Positions 61,908 to 64,000 of a DNA stretch of 64,000 nucleotides are shown in pieces. Below the pieces are notes generated by a model that worked only from the letters and a program-made list of their open reading frames with translations, searched no databases and had not been told where the DNA came from. Numbering within the stretch: the first letter of the stretch is position 1; every line of letters begins with the position of its first letter. The stretch is from JABDMH01 sp965223165 (GTDB lineage Bacteria > Bacteroidota > Bacteroidia > Chitinophagales > Saprospiraceae). The position numbers were made by a program, and so were the translations under genes. The stretch spans positions 248,001-312,000 of the forward strand of contig CBDCVQ010000003.1 of the NCBI GenBank assembly GCA_965223165.1. Reading direction: 5' to 3'.

Positions 61908-63683
61908 ATGGAGAAACGAGATATAAAACACACAGTTCGTCTGCGGAGCATCCATCATCGTGGTGCTCGACGGCTAGGCGTTTTCTTCTCCTACGATGAC
62001 GACCTTATCTCATTGATTAAAACGCTGCCCGGCATCCGCTATTCGAGCAGCAGACGATGCTGGCATCTGCCTGACCGCCCTGACGCACGAGAGGCGATTG
62101 AAAAGCTACCGCGCGTCTCCATCCAGCCACAGACAACCCAGGAGCTTGTTACCGGCATTGGCACCTCGGACGCCGCTCCGTCCATACGAGACAGTTCCAA
62201 CATAGAGACATCGGCTATTGCCGCCGAGATCTCGCCCTCTGTATCTGCCACCCGTGAGCCGGCCGTGGCTACAGACATAGTCGCTAAGACAGCGAAGATA
62301 AAGATCCGGTATAGCGCCAATCACTTTCACATATATTTCCAGTACCAGCCCGACTTGGTCTCGCAGATCAAGCGGCTCAAGCGCAGCTGGTGGAGTCCGC
62401 AAGGAAAGCACTGGATCGCCTGGGGATGCCATGAAAACTTGTCCCGCCTCCAGGAGCTATTCGCGATCTGGAGTGAGGCGGAGTATACACAGGTTGAGGA
62501 GCTCATCGGCCTCTACATCGGTCACCGTCGCTTGGTCATCTACCGACTGCCCGATCAAAAGGAAGAAGTGGCCGTGCAGCTACAAGGTGGGCGGATGGAC
62601 CAGGCATTTGTCAAGTCCTTTCCCTCCCGCCGTTACGACCGGGCCTACAAGCGTTGGATCATACGCAATGATCCGGTACTGATCGACCGCATCTTGACAC
62701 ACTACCGTGCGCAAGGCGTAGAAATTGTCAATCGGCTGCCAAGCGCTGAAACGAGTAAACCTTCCGATCAACCCAATCGCGCTGCCCGGCAGGCAAGATT
62801 GCTGTCAAAATTTTCCGATGCAAGGCAACGAGCTCTGGTGAAGTCCCTCACAGACCGGCTCATCCAAATGCGTTACAGTTGGAGCACGATCAGGGCCTAC
62901 GTACGGCCTGTGCTGGCCTTTCAGGCCTGGTTGGGCGAGGACAACATCGCCTCCTGCTGTACCGAAGATGTCAACGCCTATCTAGCCCACCTCTCTGCTC
63001 TAAAGGTCTCCGATAGCCAAGTACACCGGCACGTCAATGCCCTGAAATTTTACTTTGAAAAAGTGATCCTTAACGTCGACATCGATCTTGGCCAGGTTAA
63101 GCGTCCCAAGAAAAGCTTCACCCTGCCTCGTGTCTTGAGCAAGGAAGAGGTACAACGCATGATCCTTACCACGGAGAACATTAAGCATCGCACTATCCTC
63201 TTTGCGCTCTACTCGTCCGGGCTTCGTCTGGCAGAGCTCCTGGCCTTGCGGATCGATGATGTTGCCTGGGATCGCGATCAGCTGTGGGTCCGCGCTGGTA
63301 AAGGCAGGAAGGACCGCGTCGTACCGCTTAGCAAGGTCTTAAAATCTTCCCTCCATGATTACTGCGCTGCCTACAAGCCCGTCCAATGGCTGTTTGAAGG
63401 GCGCAAGGCTGGCCAGCCCTATAGCCCCCGCAGCATCCAGCAAGTAGTACGCCAGGCGGCCAAGCGGGCTCACATATCACACCGAGTCACTCCGCACACC
63501 CTACGGCATTGCTTTGCCACACACCTGCTCGACGGCGGCGTCAGTATCAAACTGATTCAGGAACTCCTGGGGCACAAGGACGTTAAGACTACGATGATCT
63601 ATGCACACGTTACCACCGAGACACTGATGTCAGTCAAGAGCCCGCTCGACACCCTCGATCTATCGAAAAAAACGAAGTCATGA
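61908..63683 (+). CDS. Tyrosine recombinase with HARP-like N-terminal repeats
   Basis: From the ATG at 61908 the protein has 591 residues, about twice a plain XerC/D. The C-terminal half has a SAM-like core-binding domain (about 295-385) and the catalytic domain with R440 (SSGLRLAEL), H530/R533 (HTLRH), H556 (LGHKD) and nucleophile Y565 (IYAHV). The N-terminal ~290 residues hold three copies of a module: a basic beta-strand, an FxYxxxLxxxIKxLP-like helix, then a conserved W (RCWHLPD; KHWIAWG; KRWIIRN), similar to HARP domains. It may drive inversion, integration or cassette movement. The upstream nested repeats are candidate sites. Confidence 0.88.
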   Translation: MEKRDIKHTVRLRSIHHRGARRLGVFFSYDDDLISLIKTLPGIRYSSSRRCWHLPDRPDAREAIEKLPRVSIQPQTTQELVTGIGTSDAAPSIRDSSNIETSAIAAEISPSVSATREPAVATDIVAKTAKIKIRYSANHFHIYFQYQPDLVSQIKRLKRSWWSPQGKHWIAWGCHENLSRLQELFAIWSEAEYTQVEELIGLYIGHRRLVIYRLPDQKEEVAVQLQGGRMDQAFVKSFPSRRYDRAYKRWIIRNDPVLIDRILTHYRAQGVEIVNRLPSAETSKPSDQPNRAARQARLLSKFSDARQRALVKSLTDRLIQMRYSWSTIRAYVRPVLAFQAWLGEDNIASCCTEDVNAYLAHLSALKVSDSQVHRHVNALKFYFEKVILNVDIDLGQVKRPKKSFTLPRVLSKEEVQRMILTTENIKHRTILFALYSSGLRLAELLALRIDDVAWDRDQLWVRAGKGRKDRVVPLSKVLKSSLHDYCAAYKPVQWLFEGRKAGQPYSPRSIQQVVRQAAKRAHISHRVTPHTLRHCFATHLLDGGVSIKLIQELLGHKDVKTTMIYAHVTTETLMSVKSPLDTLDLSKKTKS

Positions 63684-63712
63684 TACAAGATTATGGCGTG
63701 TACAAAGAAGTT

Positions 63713-64000
63713 GTGTGCACTTGTTGAGTAAAAGATGAATGATACGCTTGCATAGTATGAAAGTCCGTATCTCGATGAACAGAACAGGCCATGAGCCGTG
63801 GCCCGAACTGCCAGCGTGGCAACGGGATTTGGTTTGGCAGGTCCTCGGGTGGCTTCAATGCCCGGGTCGGGGACGCCCTCAATGCTCGCACGCGTGGAAA
63901 AAATAGTCTAAATGTACGTCCTGGGGAAATGGAAGAAATGCACACAACCATGTCTATCTTGACATATCGGCTTAGGATCTGACTACGTTCATGAAAAAAC
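63713..64000 (+). mobile_element. Probable 5' end of a group II intron, cut by the window edge
   Basis: Starting with GTGTGCAC at 63713 (fits the GUGYG intron start), 30 bases after the recombinase stop, the sequence has the look of group II domain I: ttgcatagtatgaaagtccg, gtggcccgaactgcc, ggtcctcgggtggcttcaat and gtcctggggaaatgg, with a short open frame (63791-63982) that is not a believable protein. It resembles 5' regions of Bacteroidota maturase-encoding introns as I remember them; an RT gene would lie to the right, outside the window. Confidence 0.45.

Noticed and set aside
1..64000. rRNA or tRNA genes
   Set aside because: No stretch with rRNA landmarks or a cloverleaf with TTCRA arm was recognised by eye in the gaps.

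Overview
The window reads as chromosomal DNA from a marine or environmental member of the Bacteroidota, most likely the Saprospiria (Lewinella-like). Evidence: type IX secretion C-terminal sorting domains (3246-5660, 46271-47848), a PorG/DUF6089-like barrel, a sigma/FecR/STN-TonB receptor/DUF4249 locus, TAnnTTTG promoter motifs, almost no Shine-Dalgarno sequences, and moderately high GC. The family is an inference from protein style; no rRNA is present to confirm it.

Layout. 1-31 kb is mostly core genome: ftsY, secreted T9SS and thioredoxin-like proteins, lepA, a DUF4143 ATPase, a MacAB-like efflux operon (ATPase, two paralogous permeases, adaptor), threonine aldolase, an HtrA protease, dapF, etfBA, a bifunctional nuclease, plsC, an ABC exporter and an adenosine deaminase. 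The gaps hold an unusual intergenic repeat family: a 7-copy ~300-bp array after ftsY, short GAGCT/GAGTT tracts with 10- or 17-bp periods, and a recurring palindromic core GCGAGCTCGC. A 5'-truncated group II intron fragment lies at 27455-27753. 30-40 kb carries an outer-membrane uptake and cell-surface-signalling locus (sigma factor, anti-sigma factor, TonB receptor, DUF4249 lipoprotein), a secreted amidohydrolase, a DUF1080 protein and a TolB-like protein. Two gene remnants follow (peroxiredoxin, FtsX permease).

41.3-50.2 kb is the most interesting part: a probable secreted, cysteine-rich peptide (RiPP/bacteriocin-like) cluster. It has an 83-residue precursor with a double-glycine leader and ten cysteines, a C39-peptidase ABC exporter, a family-2 glycosyltransferase, a 499-residue putative modifying protein, a T9SS type-B surface protein, a C39-like/VKOR/thioredoxin fusion suited to disulfide formation, and a short HlyD-type adaptor. 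Its parts list resembles Gram-positive glycocin clusters such as sublancin, rebuilt for a Gram-negative envelope. Directly downstream is a ~2.9-kb array of 16-17 copies of a 178-bp unit, each with a small hairpin.

53-64 kb holds a PorG-like protein, a DUF1552/DUF1592 pair with haem-binding CxxCH motifs, a small membrane protein, then a decayed accessory region (inverted repeats, a dead DUF433/DUF5615 toxin-antitoxin pair), a Cys-cluster protein, and a tyrosine recombinase with three HARP-like N-terminal repeats. What looks like the 5' end of a group II intron runs off the right edge.
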